In this document: in pieces, positions 8,672 to 18,454 of the stretch
Numbering within the stretch: position 1 is the first letter of the stretch
Layout of the letters: each line of letters begins with the position of its first letter
DNA from: AC-56 sp963798705
GTDB taxonomy: Bacteria; Actinomycetota; Thermoleophilia; Solirubrobacterales; 70-9
Direction of reading: 5' to 3'
Length of the DNA: 64,000 nucleotides
NCBI GenBank assembly: GCA_963798705.1
Contig: CAWCTW010000005.1
Location: 2,294,001-2,358,000 of the forward strand
The notes under the pieces: model-generated
What the model was told of the DNA's origin: nothing
Seen by the model: only the letters and a program-made list of their open reading frames with translations
The model's database searches: none
Translations under genes and position numbers: made by a program

Positions 8672-9841
8672 ATGACTCGCGAGATCCCGCTTTACACGCT
8701 GGAGGGTGTCCCGGACGCGGACGTCTCAACTCATTACTTCAATACCGTCGACGGGCTTGGGCTGAGCATGCTGCGTTTCACCCGCGGCGGCGACGGGGAT
8801 GCCGCGCTGGTCATCCACGGTCTGACGACCTCGACCGACATGTTCATCATGCCCGAGCACCGCAACCTCGTCACATGTCTCCTCGACGAGGGCTACGACG
8901 TGTGGTGTCTCGACTACCGGATGAGCAACCGCCACAGCTACAACCTCGGGTATCACCGGTACACGCTCGATGACATCGCCCTGTACGACTATCCGCCGGC
9001 CATCGAGCTCGTGCGCCGCCACATCGGCGATCGCCCCCTACACGTGATCTCCCACTGCCTCGGCTCCGCCTCGTTCACGATGAGCCTGTTCGGGAAGGCC
9101 GTCGACGGGATCTCGAGCCTGGTCGCCAACAGCGTCGCCCTGACACCCAGGGTGCCGGCCTGGTCGCGAATGAAGATCAGCGTCGCCCCCCGTCTGATCG
9201 AGCTCTGCGGGTTCCAGTACGTGAATCCTCGCTGGAGCGAGGACCCCTGGCTGACTCCGGGCAAGCTGCTCTCGAAGGCGGTCTCGTTCTTTCACCGGGA
9301 GTGCGATGTGCCGGCGTGCCACATGCTGAGCCTGATGTGGGGAACCGGCTGGCCCGCCCTCTACAGCCACGAGAAGCTCGACGAGATCACGCACCGGCGC
9401 GGCGGCGACCTCTACGGGGCCACCAGCATGCACTACTTCCGGCACGTCCGGAAGATGGTCAAAGCCGGCAACACCGCGGTGAAGTACGCGCCCGGCGATC
9501 CCCGCTACGCGGCGCTACCGGACAACTACTTCGAGCACGCGCGCGAGATCGAGACCCCGGTGCTGTTCACCACCGGGGAGACGAACCACGTCTTCACCGA
9601 TTCCAACGTCGAGTGCCACCGGCGGCTGCGGGAGCTCGGCTGCGACCAGCACGAGCTCAAGGTGTTCCCGGGGTATGGTCATCAGGATCCCTTCATGGGC
9701 AAGGATGTGGCCCGTGACGTGTTCCCGGACATGCTCGACTTCATGAGCAGGCACCGGAATGGAGCGAGCTCGGGCGTCAGCGGCGACGGCCGGTCCGCGG
9801 CGGCGAAGGCCCCGAGCGCCTCACCGGCCCAGGCGGCCTGA
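8672..9841 (+). CDS. alpha/beta hydrolase with Cys nucleophile, partner of GMC oxidoreductase
   Basis: A 389-residue alpha/beta hydrolase. It has an oxyanion-side ALVIHGLTTSTDMF, a nucleophile elbow LHVISHCLGSASFTM in which Cys replaces the usual Ser, and a late His in FPGYGHQDPFMG. The Cys elbow resembles PHA-synthase-like and sterol-oxidase-linked hydrolases. In other actinobacteria this domain is fused to the C-terminus of GMC oxidoreductases; here the GMC gene is convergent at 10277-12655. The start is ATG 8672, behind GGGGAGGGGAGG. A disordered Ala/Ser tail ends the protein. Confidence 0.8.
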   Translation: MTREIPLYTLEGVPDADVSTHYFNTVDGLGLSMLRFTRGGDGDAALVIHGLTTSTDMFIMPEHRNLVTCLLDEGYDVWCLDYRMSNRHSYNLGYHRYTLDDIALYDYPPAIELVRRHIGDRPLHVISHCLGSASFTMSLFGKAVDGISSLVANSVALTPRVPAWSRMKISVAPRLIELCGFQYVNPRWSEDPWLTPGKLLSKAVSFFHRECDVPACHMLSLMWGTGWPALYSHEKLDEITHRRGGDLYGATSMHYFRHVRKMVKAGNTAVKYAPGDPRYAALPDNYFEHAREIETPVLFTTGETNHVFTDSNVECHRRLRELGCDQHELKVFPGYGHQDPFMGKDVARDVFPDMLDFMSRHRNGASSGVSGDGRSAAAKAPSASPAQAA

Positions 9842-9849
9842 CTGGATCC

Positions 9850-10263
9850 TCAGCCGTCGGTGCCCGCCGCCTCCAGGGCATCCTCGCGGGTCTCGAAGTG
9901 ACGGCGCCTTCGGATCCTGCCGTCGGCGACCGTGACCACGTCATAGGTGCGCATCTCCACGTCAACTCCGCTTCCCGAGCCGCGCGCGGTCACGTGCGAG
10001 GCCACCACCACCGTGTCCCCGGACGTGTCGATCACTTCCTCCACCTCCACATGAAAGGTCTCCCACGGCTCCAGCGCCTTCAGCCAGCTCCGCACGCCGT
10101 CGTGGCCCCGGTACGCCGGCGGCTGGCCGACAAATCCGGGATGCGTCATGTACTCGATCTCCGGGTGAGCGACCTCCAGCATCGCCTCGAGGTCGCGGTC
10201 GCTGAGCGCCTCCGCGCCCTTCAGGGCAACCCTGGCGTTCTCACTCAAGTCCTCCATGAACAT
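9850..10263 (-). CDS. SnoaL-like polyketide-cyclase-fold protein
   Basis: A 137-residue NTF2/SnoaL-like protein. It has the family helix ALSDRDLEAMLEVAHPEIEY, the central strand pair EEVIDTSGDTVVVASHVTAR, and the C-terminal EDALEAAGTDG that recurs on its many relatives in this window. It sits between the hydrolase and GMC oxidoreductase genes and is 13 bases downstream of neither promoter, so its transcript probably comes from the GMC gene upstream. Function unknown; relatives bind small hydrophobic substrates. Confidence 0.8.
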   Translation of the reverse strand: MFMEDLSENARVALKGAEALSDRDLEAMLEVAHPEIEYMTHPGFVGQPPAYRGHDGVRSWLKALEPWETFHVEVEEVIDTSGDTVVVASHVTARGSGSGVDVEMRTYDVVTVADGRIRRRRHFETREDALEAAGTDG

Positions 10264-10276
10264 CTCCCGTCGACGG

Positions 10277-12655
10277 TCAGCCCCGGCGCGCGTAGACCTC
10301 CCACAGCTTGCCGGCGAACAGCGCGCCGAAACGAGTCATGGCAGCTATGCGTCCGGGTGGCTCGGTGCGGAACGTCGTCAGCTGATGCGCGAAGTCCAGC
10401 GGCATGATGTGGAGAACGCCTGAGGCGACCCGCTCGGCCCCCTCATCCTCATCTGCCGGAACGTGCCCGGCCAACACCCGCGTGAAGAGCGTGGAGGTAT
10501 CGCCCCAGATGCTGTCGATGCCCGGATCATCCTCCACCACCTTGAAGCCGGTCAGGGTCAGGGGGTGGCCGTTCGGGTCCGCGAAGTGGAGGCGGTAGAG
10601 CATCCGCTTTCGGTGCGGGTCGTGATCGTGGTCGACGAACAGGTTGAACTCACCGCGTTCCACCGGTAGCTGGCCGCCAAGAGCATCGGAGCGCACGTAG
10701 CCCTCGGTCCGCGCCAGGTGCTGGGGATCCGAGATGAAGCGATCGACGTCGTCGGCGGTGATCGTCAGATGGAACATCAGGTCGGTCCTGCTCTGGCGGC
10801 CGGCCCGGAAACCGCGGTCGAAGTCGTCCTCGCCGAAGGTGACGAAACCCTTCATCTCCTCGGTGAAGGACACGGCGGTCCCGCCGCCGCTTGCCGGCAC
10901 CGCGTCGGCCTCGTCACTGGCGGGCGGTGCGACCTTCGGGCGCCGGGAGGGCTCCGCAGGGCGCCCCTCGAGCTGGGCGTCGGCGAAGCGATCGGCGAGC
11001 GCGGCGATGGTCAGGCTGGGGTTCGGCCCCACCGGCCCCGGCATCACCGATCCGTCGGCGATGTGCAGGCCGGGGTAGTTGAACACCTCGCCGTTCGGAT
11101 CGACCACGCCCTCGTCCTCGGTGCGACCCATCGGGCAACCCCCGAGCGCGTGCACGGTTATCACCCGGTTCAGGTACCAGAGCAGGTTGTCGTTGAAGGT
11201 CGCGCCGAGGCGGGTCGCGATGTCCTGCGAGTGCTCGCGGAGCCGGTCGAAGTACTCCTTGGAGGCGCCGTGCTTGCGCCAGTCGACCTGCAGGCGCCCG
11301 TCATCGAGCGTCATCCGGCCGTCGGGGATGTCCCTCCCCATCCCAAGCAGCGGCAGCACCCCGGACGCGAGGCCGCAGTCGCCCAGCATGGAAGAAACCT
11401 CGGCGCTCAGGTTGGTATCGGTGTCGCGGCGCAGCACGCGGTTGACGAGACGGGCGATCACCGTTGGGCCGATGCGCTCGAGCACCGACGGCTGATCGAG
11501 CGCCTGCAGGATCCAGTTGGCGAACTCGGGGAACCCCGCATCCTCGATGTAGAAGCCGCGTCCCTTCCCCCCGTCGACCTCGTCGGCAACCCGAACCGCG
11601 CTCGTTATCACCGGCCCGCGGCCCGGCTCGATGACCGCCGGCATGCGGCGCCCGTTGTCCCCGGGCTGGGTGCAGCGGACGGCGAACGTGAGCAGGTCCC
11701 CGTTGCCGCAGAAGCGGGTGCCCAGGCGCGGGCTGATCGCGGGAAAGGCCGAACGGTTTCGCAGCAGCAGATAGGTGGTGCCGAGGGTGCCGGCCGACAG
11801 CACGAGTCGATCGCCGGTGACCTCGTGCTGGGGGAGCTCCCCGGTGGCGGTGGGATGGCCCTCGCTTTCCGCGGCGTGCTCCACGTAGTGGATGGCGTAG
11901 CCGCCGCCCTCACGAGGCTCGAAGGAGCGCACCTCGCAGCGGGTGCGGATGTCGGCGCCCGCGTGCCACGCCGCCGTCAGGTAGTTGTAGTCGAGCGTGT
12001 TCTTGGCGCCGTAGTTGCAGCCGACGTCGCATTCGCCGACGAGCCGACACGTCTCTCGCGTTCGCCCATGGATGTTGCGACGTGCCTCGCGGATCGGCTC
12101 CCCCGGTATCGGCGCCGCTCCCGGCTCGGGCGCGAAGGTCACCGCCAGCTTCGGGAGGAACCAGTCGAGCCCGGCCTCCTCCGCGGCCGCCTTGAAGGCG
12201 CGCGTCTTCGGCGTCGCGTCGAAGGGCGCCTGGTCGAAGGGGTAGCGCTGGGCGTCGAGCATCGTCTCGGCACGGTCGTAGTGAGGGTCGAGCTCGGCCC
12301 GGGTGACGGGCCAGTACTCGTAGCCGCCCTGGTCGAGATCCTCGCGGACGAACCAGCGCTCGTCCTTGCGAATCATCACGTTCGCGTAGATCAGCGAGCC
12401 GCCGCCGAGCCCACTCGAGACGAGTGCCTCGAGCCCCTCGAACGACCACAGATCGAACATGCCGTGAAGGCCCTCACTGGGGTCCCAGAGGTTGTTCTTC
12501 ATCCCGAGCGGGCTCCGCGGGAAAGACCCCGGCGGATATGCCTTGCCCCGCTCGAGGAGCAGGACGCGGCGGCCTGCCTCCGCGAGCCGGCACGCGGTCA
12601 CCGACCCGCCAAAGCCCGACCCGACGACGACCGCGTCGAAGTGCTCGTCCTCCAT
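10277..12655 (-). CDS. GMC family oxidoreductase (cholesterol-oxidase-like)
   Basis: A 792-residue FAD flavoenzyme. The dinucleotide fold is AVVVGSGFGGSVTACRLAEA at the N-terminus, and the C-terminal catalytic His region is VITVHALGGCPMGRT with a following HIADGSVMPGPVGPNPSLTI. About 200 extra residues follow (from SFTEEMKGFVTFGE). These match the linker domain that joins GMC and alpha/beta-hydrolase halves in large fusion proteins; here the hydrolase half is the separate gene at 8672. Likely oxidation of a sterol-like or long alcohol. No signal peptide is seen. The start is ATG 12655, because MEDEHFDAVVVGSG gives the normal FAD start. Confidence 0.87.
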   Translation of the reverse strand: MEDEHFDAVVVGSGFGGSVTACRLAEAGRRVLLLERGKAYPPGSFPRSPLGMKNNLWDPSEGLHGMFDLWSFEGLEALVSSGLGGGSLIYANVMIRKDERWFVREDLDQGGYEYWPVTRAELDPHYDRAETMLDAQRYPFDQAPFDATPKTRAFKAAAEEAGLDWFLPKLAVTFAPEPGAAPIPGEPIREARRNIHGRTRETCRLVGECDVGCNYGAKNTLDYNYLTAAWHAGADIRTRCEVRSFEPREGGGYAIHYVEHAAESEGHPTATGELPQHEVTGDRLVLSAGTLGTTYLLLRNRSAFPAISPRLGTRFCGNGDLLTFAVRCTQPGDNGRRMPAVIEPGRGPVITSAVRVADEVDGGKGRGFYIEDAGFPEFANWILQALDQPSVLERIGPTVIARLVNRVLRRDTDTNLSAEVSSMLGDCGLASGVLPLLGMGRDIPDGRMTLDDGRLQVDWRKHGASKEYFDRLREHSQDIATRLGATFNDNLLWYLNRVITVHALGGCPMGRTEDEGVVDPNGEVFNYPGLHIADGSVMPGPVGPNPSLTIAALADRFADAQLEGRPAEPSRRPKVAPPASDEADAVPASGGGTAVSFTEEMKGFVTFGEDDFDRGFRAGRQSRTDLMFHLTITADDVDRFISDPQHLARTEGYVRSDALGGQLPVERGEFNLFVDHDHDPHRKRMLYRLHFADPNGHPLTLTGFKVVEDDPGIDSIWGDTSTLFTRVLAGHVPADEDEGAERVASGVLHIMPLDFAHQLTTFRTEPPGRIAAMTRFGALFAGKLWEVYARRG

Positions 12656-12761
12656 GCTCAAGAGCCTCTGGCGTAGTCGTACCATTCACCGCAGCTCCAT
12701 GCAAGGCGCTGGACCGAGCGGCACCTTGCGCCCGGCCAGCCGCGGAAGTAAGGTCGCGCCG

Positions 12762-14306
12762 ATGGAGGCAACGGGCGCCGCTCCGAACTCCCGCCAGTCG
12801 CTCAAGGGCGCGGGATGGGTCTGCCCGGCGGGACGGTTCCAGGCATTCGTTCCGCCCAAGCGCCCGCTTTCGTGGCTTCAGCCGCGCATGCTGTGGGATG
12901 CCCGCAACGACGTAGTCGCGAAGCGGCTGGGGGATCCCGTTGACGATCTCCGCCGGGCCTGGATGCGCGCGGTCGAGGAGAACGCGGACGGAGAGGGCGA
13001 TCCGCGCCGGATCGACCACACGGGTAGCGAGGACGTCTCGCTCATGGTGATCGGCGATCCGGGTGAGGGAGACGCATCGCAATGGGCCACGATCCCCCCG
13101 CTCGAGGCGACCTGGAAGGGCACCGACTTCGCGGTGATCATGAGCGACGTCATCTACCCGGCCGGCAACGCAAACGAGTACGAGGACAAGTTCTATCGCC
13201 CGTACCGGGAGTACGCGTCACCGATCTACGCCATCCCGGGCAACCACGACTGGTACGACGAGCTCCGCGGCTTCATGTACCACCTGTGCGGTTTCGGGGC
13301 GATGGCGTCACCGGATTTCACCTACGCCAGCGGCCAACCGGCTTGGAAGCAAATGGCGCACCGCCTGCTCTGGCGGCGCCCGGACCCGCCGACGCCGACG
13401 CAGGAGGCGGTGCGCTCCTCGTGGCGCCCCCTTCCCAGCCAACGATCTGAACAGCGCTCCCCGTACTGGGCGATCGATACCGATCCCGTGCGGATCGTCG
13501 GCATCGACACCGGGATCCTCGGCGGCCTCGATCGCGACCAGGGCGAGTGGCTCCGCGAGGTCTCCCGCGATCCGAGCCGGGCGAAGATCCTCCTGACCGG
13601 CAAGCCGCTCTACGTCGACGGTGAGTATCACCCGGGCTCGATCGAGGGCGGCGGAACAGTCGATGAGATCGTGCGCGATCCCGACTCCGGCTATATCGCG
13701 GCGATCGGGGGTGACATCCACAACTACCAGCGCTATCCGACGCGGCTCGATGACGGGCGGACGCTCCAGTACCTGGTCGCGGGGGGCAGTGGGGCGTTCA
13801 TGCATCCGACGCACGAGATCCCGCGGGTTCGCCTGCCGGGAGTCGACGAGGACGGCTTCGTCTGCTATCCGCGCCGGGGCGACTCGCTGGCGCTCTTCAG
13901 CCGCCTCTATGACCGCAAGCTCGCGTTCGGGCGAGGGCACTTCGAGATCTCCCCGGACGAGGCGGCGATCTACCTCGGCGAGCGGCTCGGCGTCGAGCCA
14001 CAACGCCCGCACGATGCCGTCCTCAGCGACCGAGCTCGCCACGCCGCCGAGCGCATCCTCCCCCTTCCCGGACGTGCTCGGGGCCCGCTTCACCCCTTGT
14101 TCGCGCTCTGGTTCGACATCAACGAGCCGCCGATGTTCAAGAGCTTCTTGCGCATCGACGCCGAAGCGGACCGGGTCCGCATCCGCTGCTTTGCGGCGAC
14201 CGGCTGCCGGGACCAGGAGGACGATCCCCCGATCGAGGATGAGCTCGTGGCGGAGCGAGGGGCGGGCGATCGCTGGACCTGGACCGAGGGGAGCGAGGTG
14301 CAATGA
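12762..14306 (+). CDS. metallophosphoesterase
   Basis: A 514-residue calcineurin-like phosphoesterase. Metal motifs run in order: VIGDPGEGDAS, SDVIYPAGNANEYEDKFY, YAIPGNHDWYD, then GGDIHNYQRYP. These bind two metals for phosphomonoester or diester cleavage. A 50-residue N-terminal extension (GWVCPAGRFQAFVPPKRPLS) and a 130-residue C-terminal region are added to the core. It is divergent from the GMC gene. The stop overlaps the start of the following Vps62 relic (ATGA), so the two were once coupled. The last 52 complete bases recur exactly at 24404-24455. Confidence 0.85.
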   Translation: MEATGAAPNSRQSLKGAGWVCPAGRFQAFVPPKRPLSWLQPRMLWDARNDVVAKRLGDPVDDLRRAWMRAVEENADGEGDPRRIDHTGSEDVSLMVIGDPGEGDASQWATIPPLEATWKGTDFAVIMSDVIYPAGNANEYEDKFYRPYREYASPIYAIPGNHDWYDELRGFMYHLCGFGAMASPDFTYASGQPAWKQMAHRLLWRRPDPPTPTQEAVRSSWRPLPSQRSEQRSPYWAIDTDPVRIVGIDTGILGGLDRDQGEWLREVSRDPSRAKILLTGKPLYVDGEYHPGSIEGGGTVDEIVRDPDSGYIAAIGGDIHNYQRYPTRLDDGRTLQYLVAGGSGAFMHPTHEIPRVRLPGVDEDGFVCYPRRGDSLALFSRLYDRKLAFGRGHFEISPDEAAIYLGERLGVEPQRPHDAVLSDRARHAAERILPLPGRARGPLHPLFALWFDINEPPMFKSFLRIDAEADRVRIRCFAATGCRDQEDDPPIEDELVAERGAGDRWTWTEGSEVQ

Positions 14307-14726
14307 CCGCGATCATGGCGGCGGACTCCGAGGCGCTGCTGCGCCGGTTTCTAGCCGCAGCTCATGTACGACTCCAACGAGGCATTCTTCGCCGACTCGG
14401 CGGTGGACGGACCGACAACCCGGCGAATAGCCTGTATCACGGCACGACGATCGGCCGGGGGATCTGCTGGCGGCGGGGAAGCCCGAGTCGGGACAGGCGC
14501 AGCGGAGCCTCGACTTCATCGCCCCGTCGCGATACGCGAACGGGGAGACGGTCGAGGCGACGGACTTCATCGGCTGCTCGCGTCGCGACTACCGGGACCG
14601 GTACGTGGCCCTGCGGCAAGATCGCGCCTACGCCAACCGGATGTACGGGAGGCTGAGCTCCTCGAGGGAGCGCCGTGGTTCGGTCGGGTGGTGGACGCGA
14701 TCCGGCGGTTCTTCGGGCGCGCCTGA
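14303..14726 (+). pseudogene. decayed Vps62-like gene (both ends kept, middle lost)
   Basis: Relic of a gene like 29930-31177. It starts at ATG 14303, overlapping the phosphoesterase stop. After a frameshift it matches the intact copy at YDSNEAFFADSAVDG, then shifts through TDNPAN and FIGCSRRDYRDRYVALRQD, and reaches YANRMYGR. The central 250 residues, including the HECDWE-type motif, are missing. The last match is the C-terminal FGRVVDAIRRFFGRA, corresponding to LGRAVSAIRRLFGRD. No continuous product is possible. Confidence 0.8.
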
Positions 14727-14830
14727 AGACACACCTCGGAGCCGGATCCGCAAGTTCGGTCGCGGACTTGCGCGCGACCACGGTTTGGTCGATAGTTGAC
14801 CGACGGCGATCCGTTCCGGGATCGAGGGTC

Positions 14831-14989
14831 GTGACGAGAGAGGACGTCAAGGTCTCATGGCCCGACATCAGCACTTTTCACGACAGCCCTTGGTTCAGGG
14901 GCATTGCGTCCGGGGTCGTAGTCCACGTCGGGGTGGTGGCGCTGGTTGGACCGCTTCGGGGCCTTATACGGACACGTCGTCTGCTCTAG
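14831..14989 (+). CDS. possible small membrane protein (52 aa)
   Basis: A GTG-started 52-residue frame with one hydrophobic stretch (GIASGVVVHVGVVALVGP) followed by a basic tail RGLIRTRRLL. The ribosome site (GAGGG) is weak and there is no recognised family. It lies in the 350-base gap between the Vps62 relic and the DUF2510 gene, where I see nothing else. It may be spurious. Confidence 0.3.
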   Translation: MTREDVKVSWPDISTFHDSPWFRGIASGVVVHVGVVALVGPLRGLIRTRRLL

Positions 14990-15076
14990 TTCTAGCGTGG
15001 AACTGCGCCCGAAGTTCATCGCGCGGGGCGAAAGCCCGCGGGGTACGACGGCGGCAAATCGCCGTGGGGGCCACCG

Positions 15077-16756
15077 ATGCCTGGTGAACCGCCAAAGCCT
15101 GATCCCGCCGCTGGCTGGTACGGCGATCCGGAGGTGCCTGGCGGCGAGCGGTATTGGGACGGCTCCAAGTGGACCGACCGGCGCCAACCGCCCGAAAGGC
15201 CTGACGAACCGCCAGCCCCCGAGCCGCCAGCCCCCGAGCCGCCAAGACCCGCGGCCGCCGCTGGCTGGCACGACGATCCGAAGGTACCGGGCGGCGAACG
15301 CTATTGGGACGGCTCCAAGTGGACCGACCAGCGGCGGCCGTCGGAAAGCCAAGGCCCCCTCAGGCGCTGGTACTCGTCGCTGAGCCGCGGGATCCAGTGG
15401 CTCGTGGCAGTCGTGGTCGGCGCGGGCGCGGTCGCCGGCGCGATCGGCGCGATCCTCGCACTGGTGCCAGGTCCAGGCCCGCCGCTTCGCGCGAACCTGA
15501 GTCAAGTCTCGGTCGGCCACGTACTCACACTGGACCAGTGGGCCGTTCGCGCCGCTGCCGGGACCACGTCGGCGCCGAGCGACCTCACGGCGTCGCGCCT
15601 CGCGGCCGACGTCATGGTTCAGGGCGGGGATCAGACGCCGAGCACGGGCGGGCCATCCTCGCCCAACGGACAGCTGCCGATTATCCAGCCGACGCCGTTG
15701 AGCGAGGAGGACAGCAAGGCCCTGAACGATGGGCTCGGTCTGGCGCTGAACACGCCGGCTGTTCCCAATGGTGGGGTTGGAGACGTGTGCGAAAACGACG
15801 TGGCCAGCGTCAGGTGCGGATTGAGAAGCACCGCGGACTTCCTCCTCGAGGCCAACTCGCCTGCGACCCCCGAGAGCGTCGAGAATCACTTCCAGACGCT
15901 CTTTGAGGGCATGCGGATTCTGCCCCCTTCGGAACAGCCGGTCGGGGTTCCCGTCAACATCCAGATCTCCTTGGCCGGCCTCGGCGGGCACACCGCGGAC
16001 GTCCGCTGGACCCTTTATCGCGCCCACGGCCTGGCCTCCGTCCCGGAGGATTGGGTGAACGGGGAGTCCGTACTGAGGGTCTCGGGCTCGACGGCGCTGC
16101 CGACGGTGGCCAAAGAGTTCTGGGTTCCTATCCCGGCACAGGCGGGGCCCTACTACGTTCAGATCGAGGTGCTCGACGAGGACGGTAACCGCTTGGCTTA
16201 CGCGAAGGGGAAGCCAGATTTTGGTGGATACGTTGGCGACCCGGTAGCGGCGGACCAAGTGGACGGGACCCAGTTCGCGCCGTTCACCGACGCAAAAGCG
16301 TTCACGTTGTACGCGCCAACGTGGCCGGCGGCGGTGATCGAGGAGTCCCCCAGTGGCGGCGCTGTTACTAGTGGCGGCGCTACCCTCACGGCCCTTGTGA
16401 GCTCCAATGAGGAGATGATGGCGCACGTCCAGCAGCAGGGGGAAGAGCCACTATCGACATTCGCACACCACCTCCGTGAGGAGCGGGTGAATGAGGAGGG
16501 TGCCTCCCAGGTCACCGAGCAACGGACCAACATCGAGGGGCGCAAGGCATACCTACTCCAATACATCCACAACGAGCAACCCTCGAACCCCAGCCTGCCC
16601 GCCATGGGCGAGACCTACGTCTCCACTTACCTCTTCAACGACTCCGGGTCCACTTGGCGGGTGCGCGCCATCGTGAAAACCACCGTGGACGACGGCGAGG
16701 AGCTCGCGTCGGACATCGCTAGGAAAATGGCCGAGACCTTCGAGCCGAAGTCCTGA
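15077..16756 (+). CDS. double-DUF2510 single-pass membrane protein
   Basis: A 559-residue protein. Two DUF2510 motifs lie at about residues 10-35 and 55-85 (PAAGWYGDPEVPGGERYWDG and AAAGWHDDPKVPGGERYWDG, each then SKWT), separated by a Pro/Glu linker that is itself a short repeat (PPAPEP). A membrane helix follows near residue 110 (WLVAVVVGAGAVAGAIGAIL), with a long, probably external C-terminal region. DUF2510 is a short Trp-rich motif at the cytoplasmic end of actinobacterial membrane proteins, of unknown function. The large outer domain is not recognised. It precedes the Vps62/flavoenzyme pair. Confidence 0.75.
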   Translation: MPGEPPKPDPAAGWYGDPEVPGGERYWDGSKWTDRRQPPERPDEPPAPEPPAPEPPRPAAAAGWHDDPKVPGGERYWDGSKWTDQRRPSESQGPLRRWYSSLSRGIQWLVAVVVGAGAVAGAIGAILALVPGPGPPLRANLSQVSVGHVLTLDQWAVRAAAGTTSAPSDLTASRLAADVMVQGGDQTPSTGGPSSPNGQLPIIQPTPLSEEDSKALNDGLGLALNTPAVPNGGVGDVCENDVASVRCGLRSTADFLLEANSPATPESVENHFQTLFEGMRILPPSEQPVGVPVNIQISLAGLGGHTADVRWTLYRAHGLASVPEDWVNGESVLRVSGSTALPTVAKEFWVPIPAQAGPYYVQIEVLDEDGNRLAYAKGKPDFGGYVGDPVAADQVDGTQFAPFTDAKAFTLYAPTWPAAVIEESPSGGAVTSGGATLTALVSSNEEMMAHVQQQGEEPLSTFAHHLREERVNEEGASQVTEQRTNIEGRKAYLLQYIHNEQPSNPSLPAMGETYVSTYLFNDSGSTWRVRAIVKTTVDDGEELASDIARKMAETFEPKS

Positions 16757-16870
16757 GACGAGTCACGGACCCGCGCGGGGGTGCCTTGGGGATCAGAAAG
16801 CGGAGGCGAGAACCGAGCGGAGCAGAGGGCCCCGCAATGTCGCCCTGACCTAGGTGCAACGACCGCGTCT

Positions 16871-18454
16871 GTGAAGCGGACCGTCGCGCGGATCCTCGAG
16901 TTTGCCGGCACCGCCTTGGGAGGCTTCCTGCTGGGCCTCGTCGTCGGTGGCGGGATCATCTACCTCCTGCACAGCCAGCATTGGCTGGGCAATCCGGAGA
17001 AGCGCACGCCCGCCGCGTTTTCGGAGGTGTCCGAGCCACAGGCCGGAACGCTAGCCGCGCGATTTCGACCGTGGCTCAAGTTCGACACGCTCGAGAAGTG
17101 GCGTCCGGTTTCGATCCCGGCCCTCTTCGAGGAGCGAATTGAGGGTCAACCGGCCCACAACTTCTGTGAGCGCCCGCCCGTCGAGCCCTGCGCTCCAGTT
17201 CACAATGAGGCGGAATTCACGCAGCTCGCGGGAGACTCGGGCGCGCTCGGGAGCTCGACCTACATAAACCTCGCCGGAAGCCGGCTCGACGAGTACCACG
17301 GCCCGGGCCAATGCGGCGACCTTGCCGATTGCGACACCGGTCCGGCATCAGCGATCTACTACCACGTATCGCGGTCGAACGACCGCTTCTACATCGATTA
17401 CTGGTGGTTCCTTCGCTTCAACAACTTCTATCGTTCCGGTCCCACGTTGAGCTGTCAAACCGCAGTCGCCAGAGAGAACGGCATCTGCGACGAGCATGAA
17501 GGCGACTGGGAGGGGGTTACCGCGGTCACCACGCCGGGCGATGACAGCCAACTCGACTACGTGGTCTATGCGGCCCACAAGGGAACCTTTCGCTACACCG
17601 CCTCGGAGATCGGTCTGCACGACGGAACCCGACCCGACGTCTACGTCGCACGCGGCAGCCACGCGTCCTATCCCCGGGCCTGTCAGAAGGACTGCGATCA
17701 GCCACTCGCCCTTTCTGCGCAGGGGCTCATAACGCTTCCGGAGTCGAGCTTCGACGGAACGCGGGACTGGGCCCGAAACGGGGAAACGTGTACGGCGAAT
17801 GCACCGAACAGCTGTCTGCTCTCGCTCCCGAGGACGGACCGCGATCCCCAGGCGTGGACCGTGTGGCAGGGCGAATGGGGCCACGGCTGCGAGGACGCGT
17901 GCGGCAACCAGCCGGGGATCGGGTCACCGCGGTCCCCGGGTCTTCAGTCGCGCTACCAGACCCCCTGGTGTTCGACCCAGGGGGGCGTGTTCACGTGCGA
18001 CAGCATCGCGCTCGGATGCAGCGACTGGTTGGGCCCGTTGGTGGTCGCCGTGGCCTGCGACCCCGCGGCCTTGGCCGAAGGGCTGGCATCGCCCGAGGAA
18101 ACGCGACCGGGCAACCTGGCGCTCACGTCACGGCGAACGGCGAAGGCTGCCGAGACCACTTCGGCCGAGACGACTCCCGGGGTCGTGCAAGCGTTGGGAG
18201 ACCCGCTCGCTCCCGGGGACGAGCTCGGAGTCTCGGGCAGCGGGCGCGGGCTCCAGGTACTCGTGCGCGCGCAACAGGGCAGTCACCTGGTGGAGGCACG
18301 GTTTGACAACCTCAACCTCGGCCATGGTCGCGAGGCGGTAGTCAAGGTGGAAGAGGGAAGGCCAGCGCCGATCGTTCTTCTGGACGGAAGACGGCCAGTC
18401 GAGCGGCGAATCCTCAGGGTCCCGCCGCCGCCCGAGACCGTGGGATCGCAATGA
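16871..18454 (+). CDS. membrane-anchored Vps62-related protein
   Basis: A 527-residue product from GTG 16871 (longer starts are possible from 16781). An N-terminal anchor (GGFLLGLVVGGGIIYLL) is followed by a Vps62/DUF946-like domain: IDYWWFLRFNNFY, CDEHEGDWEGVTAV and VYVARGSHASYPRA, at about residues 170-280. The domain is known from plants and fungi and from scattered bacteria; its biochemical role is unclear. There are many cysteines (over 15) in the outer region, suggesting disulfides. The stop overlaps the next start (ATGA), so the flavoenzyme downstream is translationally coupled. Confidence 0.72.
   Translation: MKRTVARILEFAGTALGGFLLGLVVGGGIIYLLHSQHWLGNPEKRTPAAFSEVSEPQAGTLAARFRPWLKFDTLEKWRPVSIPALFEERIEGQPAHNFCERPPVEPCAPVHNEAEFTQLAGDSGALGSSTYINLAGSRLDEYHGPGQCGDLADCDTGPASAIYYHVSRSNDRFYIDYWWFLRFNNFYRSGPTLSCQTAVARENGICDEHEGDWEGVTAVTTPGDDSQLDYVVYAAHKGTFRYTASEIGLHDGTRPDVYVARGSHASYPRACQKDCDQPLALSAQGLITLPESSFDGTRDWARNGETCTANAPNSCLLSLPRTDRDPQAWTVWQGEWGHGCEDACGNQPGIGSPRSPGLQSRYQTPWCSTQGGVFTCDSIALGCSDWLGPLVVAVACDPAALAEGLASPEETRPGNLALTSRRTAKAAETTSAETTPGVVQALGDPLAPGDELGVSGSGRGLQVLVRAQQGSHLVEARFDNLNLGHGREAVVKVEEGRPAPIVLLDGRRPVERRILRVPPPPETVGSQ

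Noticed and set aside
10718..12676. A 652-codon plus-strand frame over the GMC oxidoreductase.
   Set aside because: It is the complement of a clear FAD enzyme and reads as low-complexity Arg/Ala/His sequence with no ribosome site.
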